DNA of 64,000 nt from Siccirubricoccus phaeus (GTDB taxonomy: Bacteria; Pseudomonadota; Alphaproteobacteria; Acetobacterales; Acetobacteraceae), in contig NZ_SRXO01000002.1 in assembly GCF_008360935.1 (NCBI RefSeq), positions 372,001 to 436,000 on the forward strand, read 5' to 3'. The notes beneath the pieces were generated by a model. The model did no database searches, had not been told where the DNA came from, and worked only from the letters and a program-made list of their open reading frames with translations. The position numbers and the translations under genes are program-made. Shown piece by piece: positions 55,388 to 63,640 of the stretch. The first letter of the stretch is position 1. The number at the start of each line of letters is the position of its first letter.

Positions 55388-56179
55388 ATGGATCTCGGGT
55401 TGCAGGGCAAGCGCGCCCTGGTGATGGGCGGCACCAAGGGGCTCGGAAGGTCGATCGCCGATGCGCTGGCGGAGGAGGGGGCGGCGCTGGTCATCAGCGG
55501 CCGCGACCAGGGGCGGCTCGATCAGGCGGCGGCGGAGCTGAAGGCCAAGGGCGCAGCCAGCGCCGCCGGCGTGGTGGCCGATGTCGCCAGCAGCGCGGAC
55601 ATGGACAAGCTGGCGGCGGCCGCCGAGAAGGCGCTGGGCGGCGTCGATATCCTGGTGCTGAACCATGGCGGCCCGCCGCCCTGCACCGCCTCCGAGATCA
55701 CCGAGCCGGCGCTGCTGGAGTGGTTCCAGCACATCGTCGTCTCCCCCATCCGCATCACCAACGCGCTGCTGCCGAAGATGCGGGAGCGGGGCTGGGGGCG
55801 GATCATCGTGGTCGGCAGCACCGGGCTGCAGCACCCGATCCCGACGCTCGCGCTCTCCAACACGCTGCGCGCCTCCATCTGGGGCTGGCTGAAAACGCTC
55901 TCCGGCGAGGTGGCGAAGGACGGGGTGACGATGAACATCCTGGCCCCCGGCACCATCCAGACGGACCGGGTGATCCAGACCACCACCAAGCGGGCCCAGC
56001 AGCTCAACATCAGCTACGAGGACGCGCTGGCCCAGGCGGCGGCGGAGATTCCGGCCGGGCGGCTGGGGGTGCCGGGGGATTACGGGCCGATGGGCGCGTT
56101 TCTTGCAAGCGAGAAGGGCGGCTACATCACCGGCAGCCTCATCCGCGTCGATGGCGGGCGGGTGCGCGGGATGGTGTAG
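55388..56179 (+). CDS. SDR family protein with altered catalytic residues
   Basis: 263 residues, Rossmann fold with GGTKGLGRS (cofactor motif), VVADVAS, LNHGGPPP in place of NNAG, and C-terminal GSLIRVDGGRVRG. The active-site segment reads VGSTGLQHPIPTLALSNTLRASIWGWLKTLSGEVAKDGVTMNILAPG: aligned with the usual YxxxK, Ser stands at the Tyr and Arg at the Lys position. Such FabG-like SDRs without Tyr are a known subgroup whose activity is uncertain. Start ATG 55388 with GGGAGAGAGG. Two 69-bp repeats follow the stop. Confidence 0.88.
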   Translation: MDLGLQGKRALVMGGTKGLGRSIADALAEEGAALVISGRDQGRLDQAAAELKAKGAASAAGVVADVASSADMDKLAAAAEKALGGVDILVLNHGGPPPCTASEITEPALLEWFQHIVVSPIRITNALLPKMRERGWGRIIVVGSTGLQHPIPTLALSNTLRASIWGWLKTLSGEVAKDGVTMNILAPGTIQTDRVIQTTTKRAQQLNISYEDALAQAAAEIPAGRLGVPGDYGPMGAFLASEKGGYITGSLIRVDGGRVRGMV

Positions 56180-56183
56180 CGCA

Positions 56184-56321
56184 GCGTCCTGCCCCTGAAG
56201 GTCCTGGGCCTGGCCCGGGACCGGAAGGGATCAGCAGGCCGCAGAAGACAGGGCGTCCTGCCCCTGAAGGTCCTGGGTCTGGCCCAGGGCCGACGGGATC
56301 AGCAGGCCGCCGGAAGAGATG
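56184..56321. repeat. Tandem 69-bp duplication
   Basis: GCGTCCTGCCCCTGAAGGTC starts at 56184 and again at 56253; both units carry CCTGGGxCTGGCCC and GGGATCAGCAGGCCGC. Roughly 85% identical by eye. Between the SDR and Zn-hydrolase genes; the CTGGGCCTGGCCCGGG part can fold. Probably a recent duplication. Confidence 0.8.
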
Positions 56322-56389
56322 CCGGGAGTCGCCGGGCCGCGGGGCCCGGGGCGCCGACCCGGAGAAATTGCTTGTTCTGGAGGCTGGTG

Positions 56390-57655
56390 GTGCTCCCCAA
56401 TCTGACGCCGGATGTCGAGCTGGCGGCGACGCTGTTCGATGAGCTGCGGGCGAAGAGTTTCGATGGCGTCGGCATCACCCGGGAGGCCTATGGGCCGGGC
56501 GAGCGCATGGCACATGCCCTGCTGGCGGAGACGGCAGAGACGCTGGGGCTGGAGAAGAAGGCCGACCCGGTCGGCAATCTCTACGTGACCCTGCCGGGGG
56601 CGGACCGGGCGGCGAAGCGGGTGATCCTCGGCAGCCATCTGGACAGCGTGCAGCAGGGCGGCAATTTCGACGGCGCCGCCGGCGTGCTGGCCGGGCTGGC
56701 GGCGGTGGCGGGCATGAAGCGGGCCGGCTTCACCCCGGCGCGGGACGTGACGGTGATGGCGATAAGGGCGGAGGAGGCGGGGGCGTGGTTCCCCACCTCC
56801 TATCCCGGCTCCCGCGGCGCGCTCGGCACGCTGGCGGCAAGCGAGCTGGCGGTGAAGCGGACCGATAGCGGCCGCAGCCTCGCCGACCACATGGCGGAGG
56901 AGGGGTTGGACCCCGGCTTCGTCCGGCGCGGGGAAAAGGTGATCACCCCCGACAACACCGCCGCCTATCTGGAGGTGCATATCGAGCAGGGGCCGGTGCT
57001 GGAGGCGGAGCAGATCCCCGTCGGCATCGTCACCGGCATTCCCGGCAGCCGGCGGCTGCGGGCGGCGCGAGTGCTCGGCGAGTACAACCATTCCGGCGGG
57101 ACACCGCGCAAATACCGCCGCGACGCCGCCATGGCGCTGGCCGAGCTGGCGGTGGCGCTGGACGAGGAATGGGTGCGGCTGGAGGCGCTGGGGAACCGGC
57201 TGGTGGTGACCTTCTGCGTCATGGGCACGACGGCGGAGGCGGGCTTCACCAAGATCCCGGGCGAGGCGGTGTTCCAGCTCGATGTCCGCAGCCTGAACCT
57301 GCATTGCTGCGACCGGATCTACGAGTTGCTGTACGAGAAGACCGCCGAGATCGCGGCCCGCCGCGGCGTGCGCTTCGAGCTGGGCAGCGAGGGCGGCAGC
57401 CAGCCATCGCCCATGGATGCGGGCGTGCAGGCGGCGCTGCGGCGCGCGGCGGAGACGCTCGGCGTGCGGCATTTGGTGATGCCGAGCGGCGGCGGCCATG
57501 ACGCCGCGGCCTTCGCCCAGGCGGGCATCCCGGCGGGGATGCTCTTCGTGCGCAACCAACACGGCAGTCACAACCCGAAGGAAGCCATGCGGATCGAGGA
57601 TTTTGCGGAGGCCTGCAAGGTGGCGCAGCACTTTGCGGCGGAGTATGGCGCGTGA
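56390..57655 (+). CDS. M20-family N-carbamoyl-L-amino acid hydrolase / allantoate amidohydrolase-like enzyme
   Basis: 421 residues from GTG 56390 (GGAGG six bases upstream; GTG 56387 and TTG 56372 are alternatives). Metal ligands follow the HyuC/AllC pattern: GSHLDSVQQGGNFDGAAGV (His, Asp), RAEEAGAW (Glu), LEVHIEQGPVLE (His) and RNQHGSHNPKEAM (His). Removes carbamoyl or formimino nitrogen from N-carbamoyl amino acids or ureido acids. Its stop overlaps the GTG of hyuA by four bases, so it is the first gene of a hydantoin-type operon; a hydantoinase plus carbamoylase pair would convert 5-substituted hydantoins to amino acids (inference). Confidence 0.92.
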   Translation: MLPNLTPDVELAATLFDELRAKSFDGVGITREAYGPGERMAHALLAETAETLGLEKKADPVGNLYVTLPGADRAAKRVILGSHLDSVQQGGNFDGAAGVLAGLAAVAGMKRAGFTPARDVTVMAIRAEEAGAWFPTSYPGSRGALGTLAASELAVKRTDSGRSLADHMAEEGLDPGFVRRGEKVITPDNTAAYLEVHIEQGPVLEAEQIPVGIVTGIPGSRRLRAARVLGEYNHSGGTPRKYRRDAAMALAELAVALDEEWVRLEALGNRLVVTFCVMGTTAEAGFTKIPGEAVFQLDVRSLNLHCCDRIYELLYEKTAEIAARRGVRFELGSEGGSQPSPMDAGVQAALRRAAETLGVRHLVMPSGGGHDAAAFAQAGIPAGMLFVRNQHGSHNPKEAMRIEDFAEACKVAQHFAAEYGA

Positions 57656-59778
57656 GCGCGCGGCTGGCCCCTGAGGGCGGCGCGGCCGCCCGCCTTGCCC
57701 CCCAGGGCGGCGCAGCCGCCCGTCTCGCCGTGGATATCGGCGGCACCTTCACCGACGTGGCCGTGGAGCAGGGCGAGCAGCGCTGGACCGGCAAGGTGCT
57801 GACCACGCCGCATGCGCCGGAGCTCGGCGTGCTGGAGGGCGTGAAGCTGGTGCTGGAGAAGGCGGGGCTGGCACCTCCCGATATTGCGCTGGTCATCCAT
57901 GGCACGACGCTGGCGACCAATGCCGTCATCGAGCGCAAGGGGGCGAAGACCGCGCTGCTGACGACGGAGGGCTTCCGCGACGTCCTCGCCCTGGGCAATG
58001 AGAGCCGCTACGACCAGTACGATCTGAACATCGAGCTGCCGCAGCCCCTGGTGCCGCGGCGCTGGCGCCTGCCGGTGACGGAGCGCCTGGACAATACCGG
58101 CAAGGTGCTGCTGCCGCTGGATGAGGCGGCGGTGGCGCGGCATGTGGAGTTCATGCGCGCCGAGGGCATCGAGGCCGTGGCGATCGGCTTCCTGCATGCC
58201 TTCGTCAACCCGGCGCATGAGAAGCAGGCGGCGGCGATCCTCCATCGCCTGTGGCCGGAGGTGCCGGTCTCGCTCAGCTCCGAGGTCTCGCCGGAGATGC
58301 GGGAGTGGGAGCGGTTCAGCACCACCGTCGCCAACGCCTATGTGCAGCCGTTGATGGCGAGCTACCTGAAGCGCTTGGAAGTGGGGCTGCGCGAGGGGGG
58401 CCTCGCCTGCCCGGTCTTCATGATGCTCTCGGGCGGCGGGCTGACGACGCTGGAGACGGCGCGGCGCTTCCCCATCCGGCTGGTGGAGAGCGGCCCGGCG
58501 GGCGGCGCCATCTTCTCGGCGCATGTCGCGAAGCAGCGCGGGCTGACCGAAGTGCTGTCCTTCGACATGGGCGGCACCACGGCGAAGATCTGCCTGATCG
58601 ACCAGTACCAGCCGCAGGCCAGCCGCACCTTCGAGGTGGCGCGGGTGGGCCGCTTCAAGAAGGGCTCCGGCCTGCCGCTGCGCATCCCGGTGATCGAGAT
58701 GGTGGAGATCGGCGCCGGCGGCGGCTCGCTGGCGGCGGTGGACAGCATGGGGCGGATCACCGTGGGGCCGGAATCCGCCGGCGCCGATCCAGGGCCGGCC
58801 TGCTATGGCCGCGGCGGCGCCAAGCCCGCGGTGACGGATGCGAACCTGGCGCTCGGCCGCTACGATCCGGAGCATTTCGCGGGGGGCGCGCTGCGGCTGT
58901 TCCCGGAGCCGGCGCGCGATGCGCTGGTGGCGGAAGTCGGCGGCCGGCTGGGCCTGCCGGCCGACATGGCCGCGCTCGGCGTCGTCGAGATGGTGGACGA
59001 GAACATGGCAAATGCCGCCCGCGTCCATGCCATCGAAAGCGGCAAGGGGTTCGAGGGCCGCACCATCATCGCCTTCGGCGGCGGCGGGCCGGTGCATGGC
59101 TACCGCGTCGCGGAGAAGATCGGGGTGAAGCGGCTGCTGGTGCCGAGCGGCGCCGGCGTCGGCAGCGCCATCGGCTTCCTGCGCGCGCCGGTGGGGTATG
59201 AGGTGGTGCGCAGCCTCTACCAGCGCTTTGCCAGCTTCGATGTGGGCGCGGTGAATGCGCTGCTGGCCGGCATGGCGAACGAGGCCGCCGCCGTGGTGGC
59301 CAACGGCGCCTTCGGGGCGCGGACCACGGAAAGCCGCCTCGCCTATATGCGCTATGTCGGGCAGGGGCATGAGATCGCGGTGAAGCTGCCGGCGCGCGAC
59401 CTGACCGAGGCGGATGTGACGGCCATCCGCGCCGCCTACGACGCCGAGTACACGAAGTTCTACGACCGCCCCGTGCCGGGCAGCGATGTGGAGATCCTCA
59501 GCTTCGCGGTGACGGTGGCAACCGAGGTGCCGGCAGTGGAGCCGGTTGCCGAGGTGGAGGCCGCGCCGGCCCCGGCGCCGATCCGCCACCAGCAGGTGCG
59601 CGACACCACCACGGGCGAGGTCACGGAATGGGCGGTCTATGACCGCGCCGCCATGGCACCTGGCGCTGTCGTTCCCGGGCCCTGCATCGTGGCGGAGGCG
59701 GAGACGAGCACCTTGGTCGGGCGAGGCTGGTCCTGCCGGATGGATGGGCTCGGCTATCTGGACCTGGTCCAGGCGTGA
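57652..59778 (+). CDS. hyuA: Hydantoinase/oxoprolinase family protein, subunit A
   Basis: 708 residues. ATP-dependent opening of a five-membered cyclic amide (hydantoin, 5-oxoproline) or acetone carboxylation-like chemistry, together with subunit B. The phosphate-binding motif DIGGTFTD is at 28-35; IHGTTLATNAVIERKGAKTALLTTEGFRDVL, LSSEVSPEMREWERFSTTVANAYVQPL, LVESGPAGG, SFDMGGTTAKICLI and GAGGGSLAAVD follow. The first 27 residues are an in-frame duplication: ARLAPEGGAA and ARLAPQGGAA precede ARLAVDIGG. GTG start overlaps the previous stop. hyuB follows after a small lipoprotein gene. Confidence 0.95.
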   Translation: MSARLAPEGGAAARLAPQGGAAARLAVDIGGTFTDVAVEQGEQRWTGKVLTTPHAPELGVLEGVKLVLEKAGLAPPDIALVIHGTTLATNAVIERKGAKTALLTTEGFRDVLALGNESRYDQYDLNIELPQPLVPRRWRLPVTERLDNTGKVLLPLDEAAVARHVEFMRAEGIEAVAIGFLHAFVNPAHEKQAAAILHRLWPEVPVSLSSEVSPEMREWERFSTTVANAYVQPLMASYLKRLEVGLREGGLACPVFMMLSGGGLTTLETARRFPIRLVESGPAGGAIFSAHVAKQRGLTEVLSFDMGGTTAKICLIDQYQPQASRTFEVARVGRFKKGSGLPLRIPVIEMVEIGAGGGSLAAVDSMGRITVGPESAGADPGPACYGRGGAKPAVTDANLALGRYDPEHFAGGALRLFPEPARDALVAEVGGRLGLPADMAALGVVEMVDENMANAARVHAIESGKGFEGRTIIAFGGGGPVHGYRVAEKIGVKRLLVPSGAGVGSAIGFLRAPVGYEVVRSLYQRFASFDVGAVNALLAGMANEAAAVVANGAFGARTTESRLAYMRYVGQGHEIAVKLPARDLTEADVTAIRAAYDAEYTKFYDRPVPGSDVEILSFAVTVATEVPAVEPVAEVEAAPAPAPIRHQQVRDTTTGEVTEWAVYDRAAMAPGAVVPGPCIVAEAETSTLVGRGWSCRMDGLGYLDLVQA

Positions 59779-60188
59779 TCCGCGGCGCTGCCTTGCCGGC
59801 CCTGGCGCTGGCCACCGCCTGCGCCGCGCCGCCGCCCCCTGGGGAGACGGCCTGCCCGGCCAGCTTCGCCCGGCGCGCGGTCATCACCGGCTATTTCGGC
59901 CGCACCAGCGGCGGGGCGCTGCGCGTCACGGACGCGGAGTGGACCCGCTACCTGGAGGCGGAACTGCTGCCTCGCTTCCCCGCCGGCTCCACCACCACCG
60001 ATGCCACCGGCACCTGGCGCGGCGCGCTGCGGCCGGACCCGACCAAGGTTGTCACCCTGGTGGTGCCGCCCGAAACCGAGACCCGATCCCTTGCCGCCCT
60101 TCAGGCGGCCGCCGAAGCCTATAAGCGCGACTTCGCGCAGCAGAGCGTCGGCATCACCCTCACCCAGGCCTGCGCGGCCGGCTTCTAG
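59775..60188 (+). CDS. DUF3574 family putative lipoprotein inserted between hyuA and hyuB
   Basis: 137 residues. GTG start overlapping the hyuA stop (GTGA). The N-terminus MIRGAALPALALATACAAPPPP has a lipobox-like ALATAC with Cys16. The body ARRAVITGYFGRTSGGALRVTDAEWTRYLEAELLPRFPAGSTTTDATGTWRG... ETRSLAALQAAAEAYKRDFAQQSVGITLTQACAAGF matches the DUF3574 pattern (YFGR, W..F......P.GxT...A.G.W, Y...F.Q.SV). Function unknown; members are small exported proteins. Its location inside an operon for two subunits of one enzyme is odd. Twelve bases separate it from hyuB. Confidence 0.82.
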   Translation: MIRGAALPALALATACAAPPPPGETACPASFARRAVITGYFGRTSGGALRVTDAEWTRYLEAELLPRFPAGSTTTDATGTWRGALRPDPTKVVTLVVPPETETRSLAALQAAAEAYKRDFAQQSVGITLTQACAAGF

Positions 60189-60200
60189 AGAGGAGCGACC

Positions 60201-61874
60201 ATGGCTGAACAGAAGGGCGCGCTCGCCACCATCCAGCGCCAGATCCAGTGGAACCGCCTGATCGCGGTGGTGGAGGAGCAGGCGCAGACCATGATCCGCA
60301 CCGCCTTCTCCACCACGGTGCGGGAGGCGGGCGATCTCTCCGCCGGCATCTTCGACCTGCAGGGCCGCATGCTGGCCCAGGCCGTCACCGGCACCCCCGG
60401 CCATGTGAACTCCATGGCGGAAAGCGTCGGGCATTTCCTGGCGAAATTCCCCGCCGCGGGGATGCAGCCGGGCGACCACTACATCACCAACGATCCCTGG
60501 CTCGGCACCGGGCACCTGCACGACCTCACCGTGGTCACGCCGGCCTTCCGGAAGGGGAAGATCGTCGGCCTCTTCGCCAACACCGCGCATATCATCGATA
60601 TCGGCGGGCTCGGCATGGGGCCGGAGGGGCGGAGCGTCTTCGAGGAAGGCCTCTACATCCCCATCGTGAAATGCTTCGACCGCAACGCGCCGAACGAGAC
60701 CTTCTTCGACTTCATCCGCGCCGGCAGCCGCACGCCGGTGGAGCTGGAGGGCGACATCTACAGCCTCTGCGCCTGCAACGATGCCGGCGCCAAAAGGCTG
60801 GTGGAGATGATGGACGAGTTCGAGATGGACTCGATCGACCCGCTGGCCGAGTACATCTTCGAGAGTTCGCTGCGCGCGACCATCGAGGAGATCAGGAAGC
60901 TGCCGCGCGGCACCTTCCGCGCCCAGATCAAGTCGGATGGCTATGAGGCGCCGGTAACGCTGAACGCCGCCATGACCATCGAGGAAGCGCGGATCGTAGT
61001 GGATTACGCCGGCACCTCCGGCCTCTCCACGCGGGGGATCAACGTGCCGCCGGCCTATTGCCGGGCCTATTCCTGCTTCGGCATCAAATGCGTGGTGGCG
61101 CCGGAAATTCCCAACAACTGGGCCTCGCTGAGCCCCTTCCAGATGGAGATCCCGTCCGGCTGCATCCTGAACGCGCCGCGGCCCTATCCGGTCAGCGTCC
61201 GCCATGTGGTAGGGCAGTTGCTGCCGGACCTGATGATGGGCTGCCTGCACCAGGCGGTGCCGGGGCGGGTGAATGCGGAAGGCTCCTCCGCGCTGTGGAA
61301 CCCGCCGCTGCGCGGTGGCGCCCAGGTCTCCGGCCAGGCGGCGGAGGTGGAGGATTTCGAGATCATCACCTTCAACTCCGGCGGCACCGGCGCGCGGCCG
61401 GGGAAGGACGGGCTGGACGGCATCGCCTTCCCCTCCGGCGTCAGGACCATGCCGGTGGAGGCGACGGAGAATGTCGCGCCGGTGATCTTCTGGCAGAAGC
61501 AGCTTCGCCCGGATTCCGCCGGCGCCGGGAAGACGCGGGGCGGCTTCGGCCAGGTGATGGAGATCGGCGCCAAGGGCGAGGCGGAATTCGCGGTGAACGC
61601 GATCTTCGACCGCGTGGCCAACCCGCCCAAGGGCCGCGATGGCGGCGGCGAGGGCGCCGCCGGCTGGGTCGGGCTGAACGACGCCAACGGCACGCCGCTG
61701 CGCACCAAGGGCTTCCAGATCATCCCGAAGGGGCGGCGGCTGCTGCTGAAGCTGCCCGGCGGCGGCGGCATGGGCGACCCGAAGGCGCGCGACCCGGAAT
61801 TGGTGAAGCGCGACGTGGCGGATGGGCTGATCACCCGCGCCGCGGCGAAGGAGATCTACGGGGTGGAGATCTGA
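60201..61874 (+). CDS. hyuB: Hydantoinase/oxoprolinase family protein, subunit B
   Basis: 557 residues, partner of HyuA. Family parts: RLIAVVEEQAQTMIRTAFSTTVREAGDLSAGIFD, TPGHVNSMAESV, GDHYITNDPWLGTGHLHDLTVVTPAF, NTAHIIDIGG, EGLYIPIVK, the VDYAGTSGLS and LNAPRPYPVSVRH segments, and C-terminal LLKLPGGGGMGDPKARDPELVKRDVADGLITRAAAKEIYGVE, nearly invariant in HyuB. Start ATG 60201 has GAGAGGAG nine bases upstream. End is 107 bases before a D-aminoacylase gene, so the products of ring opening may be N-acyl or N-carbamoyl amino acids passed on to it (inference). Confidence 0.95.
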   Translation: MAEQKGALATIQRQIQWNRLIAVVEEQAQTMIRTAFSTTVREAGDLSAGIFDLQGRMLAQAVTGTPGHVNSMAESVGHFLAKFPAAGMQPGDHYITNDPWLGTGHLHDLTVVTPAFRKGKIVGLFANTAHIIDIGGLGMGPEGRSVFEEGLYIPIVKCFDRNAPNETFFDFIRAGSRTPVELEGDIYSLCACNDAGAKRLVEMMDEFEMDSIDPLAEYIFESSLRATIEEIRKLPRGTFRAQIKSDGYEAPVTLNAAMTIEEARIVVDYAGTSGLSTRGINVPPAYCRAYSCFGIKCVVAPEIPNNWASLSPFQMEIPSGCILNAPRPYPVSVRHVVGQLLPDLMMGCLHQAVPGRVNAEGSSALWNPPLRGGAQVSGQAAEVEDFEIITFNSGGTGARPGKDGLDGIAFPSGVRTMPVEATENVAPVIFWQKQLRPDSAGAGKTRGGFGQVMEIGAKGEAEFAVNAIFDRVANPPKGRDGGGEGAAGWVGLNDANGTPLRTKGFQIIPKGRRLLLKLPGGGGMGDPKARDPELVKRDVADGLITRAAAKEIYGVEI

Positions 61875-61981
61875 CCCTGCGGCCCTGAGGCCCCGCCGCG
61901 GCAGGGCTTGCCTCTGGCGCTGCCTGTCGCGGCGGGACATGATCCCGGCTTGCTCAACGCCACTTCGGACGCGCAACGCTC

Positions 61982-63433
61982 ATGGCCCTTCGCTGCGACC
62001 TCATCATCCGCGACGCCACCCTGTTCGACGGCACCGGCGCGCCGCGCCGGGTCGGCGATCTCGGCGTCACCGGCGACCGCATCGCCGCGGTGGGCGATCT
62101 CGGCGGCGCGACGGCGGACCGCGAGGTGATCGCCACCGGCCGCGCCCTCGCCCCGGGCTTCATCGATGCGCATACCCATGACGACCGCGCCGTGCTGATG
62201 GGCTGCGAGTGCCTGCGCTGCAAATCCAGCCAGGGCGTCACCACGGTGGTGGTCGGCAATTGCGGCGTCTCCCTCGCGCCGCTGGTGACGGAGAAGCGGC
62301 CGGTGCCGCCGCTCGACCTTGTCGGGGAGAATGGCTGGTGGCGCTTCGGCAGTTTTTCCGAGTACGCCGAGGCGCTGCGGAAGACACCCGCCGCGGTGAA
62401 CACCTACGCCATCGTCGGCCACCAGACGCTGCGCTATCGGGTGATGGGCGAGGATGTCTATCGCCCGGCGAAGGACAACGAGATCGCCGAGATGCGCCGC
62501 ATCGTGGCGGAAAGCTTGGCGGAGGGTGCTTCCGGCTTCTCCACCGGCCTCTGGTACAAGCCGAGCATGCATGCGCCGACCGAGGAGGTGATCGCCGTCG
62601 CCGAGCCGCTGCGCGCCGCCGGCGGCATGTACTTCACCCATATGCGGGACGAGGCGGACAAGGTCTGCGCCTCCATCGAGGAGACGCTGAAGATTGGCAA
62701 GCGCGTCGGCGTGCCGGTCTGGATCAGCCACCACAAATGCTCGATGCCGGAGAATTACGGCCGCTCCGTGCAGACCCTGGCGCTGCTGGAAGCCTCGGCC
62801 TCCCTGCAGGAAGTCGCCTATGACATGTACCCCTACCCGGCCGGCTCCACCGTGCTGATGCCGGACCGGCTGCGGGATGACGTCCGCGTCATCATCACCT
62901 GGTCCATCCCGCATCCGGAATTTGCGGGGAAGGATCTGAAGGAGGTGGCGCGGGGCTGGAACACGGATATCCGCACCGCGGCGGAGAGGCTGCTGCCAGC
63001 CGGCGCCATCACCTTCCAGATGGACGAGGAAGACGTGCGCCGCATCATGGCGCACAAGATGAGCGTCATCGGCTCGGACGGCATTCCGCATGATGCGCAC
63101 CCGCATCCGCGGCTCTGGGGCACCTTCCCTCGGGTGCTCGGCTTCTATTCCCGCCAGCTCGGCCTGCTGACGATGGAGGAGGCGGTGCACAAGATGACGG
63201 GGCGCACCGCCTCGCTCTTCGGCATGGTGGATCGCGGCGTGCTGAAGCCGGGCGCCTATGCGGATCTCGTGCTGTTCGACCCGCACAAGGTGATCGACCG
63301 CGCGACCTTCGAGGACCCGAAGCAGCCCTCGGACGGGATCGAGGAGGTGTGGACCAACGGCGTCCCCACCTATCGCGCCGGGGAGATGACGGGCGCGACG
63401 CCGGGGCGGCTGATCCGGCGGAACCGCGATTGA
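61982..63433 (+). CDS. N-acyl-D-amino-acid deacylase (D-aminoacylase) family amidohydrolase
   Basis: 483 residues. Zinc amidohydrolase that releases D-amino acids from N-acyl forms. Metal and catalytic residues: His64-x-His66 (HTHDD), Cys94 (VGNCGVSLAP; Cys96 in the Alcaligenes enzyme), His in FTHMRDEAD and ISHHKCS, and Asp366 (GSDGIPHD). N-terminal DLIIRDATLFDGTGAPRRVGDLGVTGDRIAAVG and C-terminal GVLKPGAYADLVLFDPHKVIDRATF are the beta-sandwich parts. ATG 61982 is the simplest start; no strong ribosome site. Placed after the hydantoinase run on the same strand. Confidence 0.94.
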   Translation: MALRCDLIIRDATLFDGTGAPRRVGDLGVTGDRIAAVGDLGGATADREVIATGRALAPGFIDAHTHDDRAVLMGCECLRCKSSQGVTTVVVGNCGVSLAPLVTEKRPVPPLDLVGENGWWRFGSFSEYAEALRKTPAAVNTYAIVGHQTLRYRVMGEDVYRPAKDNEIAEMRRIVAESLAEGASGFSTGLWYKPSMHAPTEEVIAVAEPLRAAGGMYFTHMRDEADKVCASIEETLKIGKRVGVPVWISHHKCSMPENYGRSVQTLALLEASASLQEVAYDMYPYPAGSTVLMPDRLRDDVRVIITWSIPHPEFAGKDLKEVARGWNTDIRTAAERLLPAGAITFQMDEEDVRRIMAHKMSVIGSDGIPHDAHPHPRLWGTFPRVLGFYSRQLGLLTMEEAVHKMTGRTASLFGMVDRGVLKPGAYADLVLFDPHKVIDRATFEDPKQPSDGIEEVWTNGVPTYRAGEMTGATPGRLIRRNRD

Positions 63434-63439
63434 GGGAGG

Positions 63440-63640
63440 GCGCTGGTTGCGGCAGTGCCACAACTCCCAAACCCCCACCCGCCAAGGGCCGGTCGGACGC
63501 AATGCGTCCAACCCCTTTGGAGCCCTTGAGCCTGGACCCGACGGTCGAGGCGCAAAACTCAAGGCTTCCAAAGGCCCTGCGGCCTTTGGCGGATCGGACG
63601 CACGGCGTCCGATGCGGAAGAGGGCAGAGCCCCTCCCGGC
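63440..63640. repeat. GC-palindromic intergenic repeat (family R6 variant)
   Basis: Between convergent D-aminoacylase and GGDEF genes. GGACGCAATGCGTCC, CTTGAGCCTGG...CAAAACTCAAGG core, CCAAAGGCCCTGCGGCCTTTGG (63568-63589) and CGGACGCACGGCGTCCG hairpins; the GGACGC-GTGCGTCC and AAAGGCC modules also occur at 19700 and 4529. Could end both transcripts. Confidence 0.6.
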
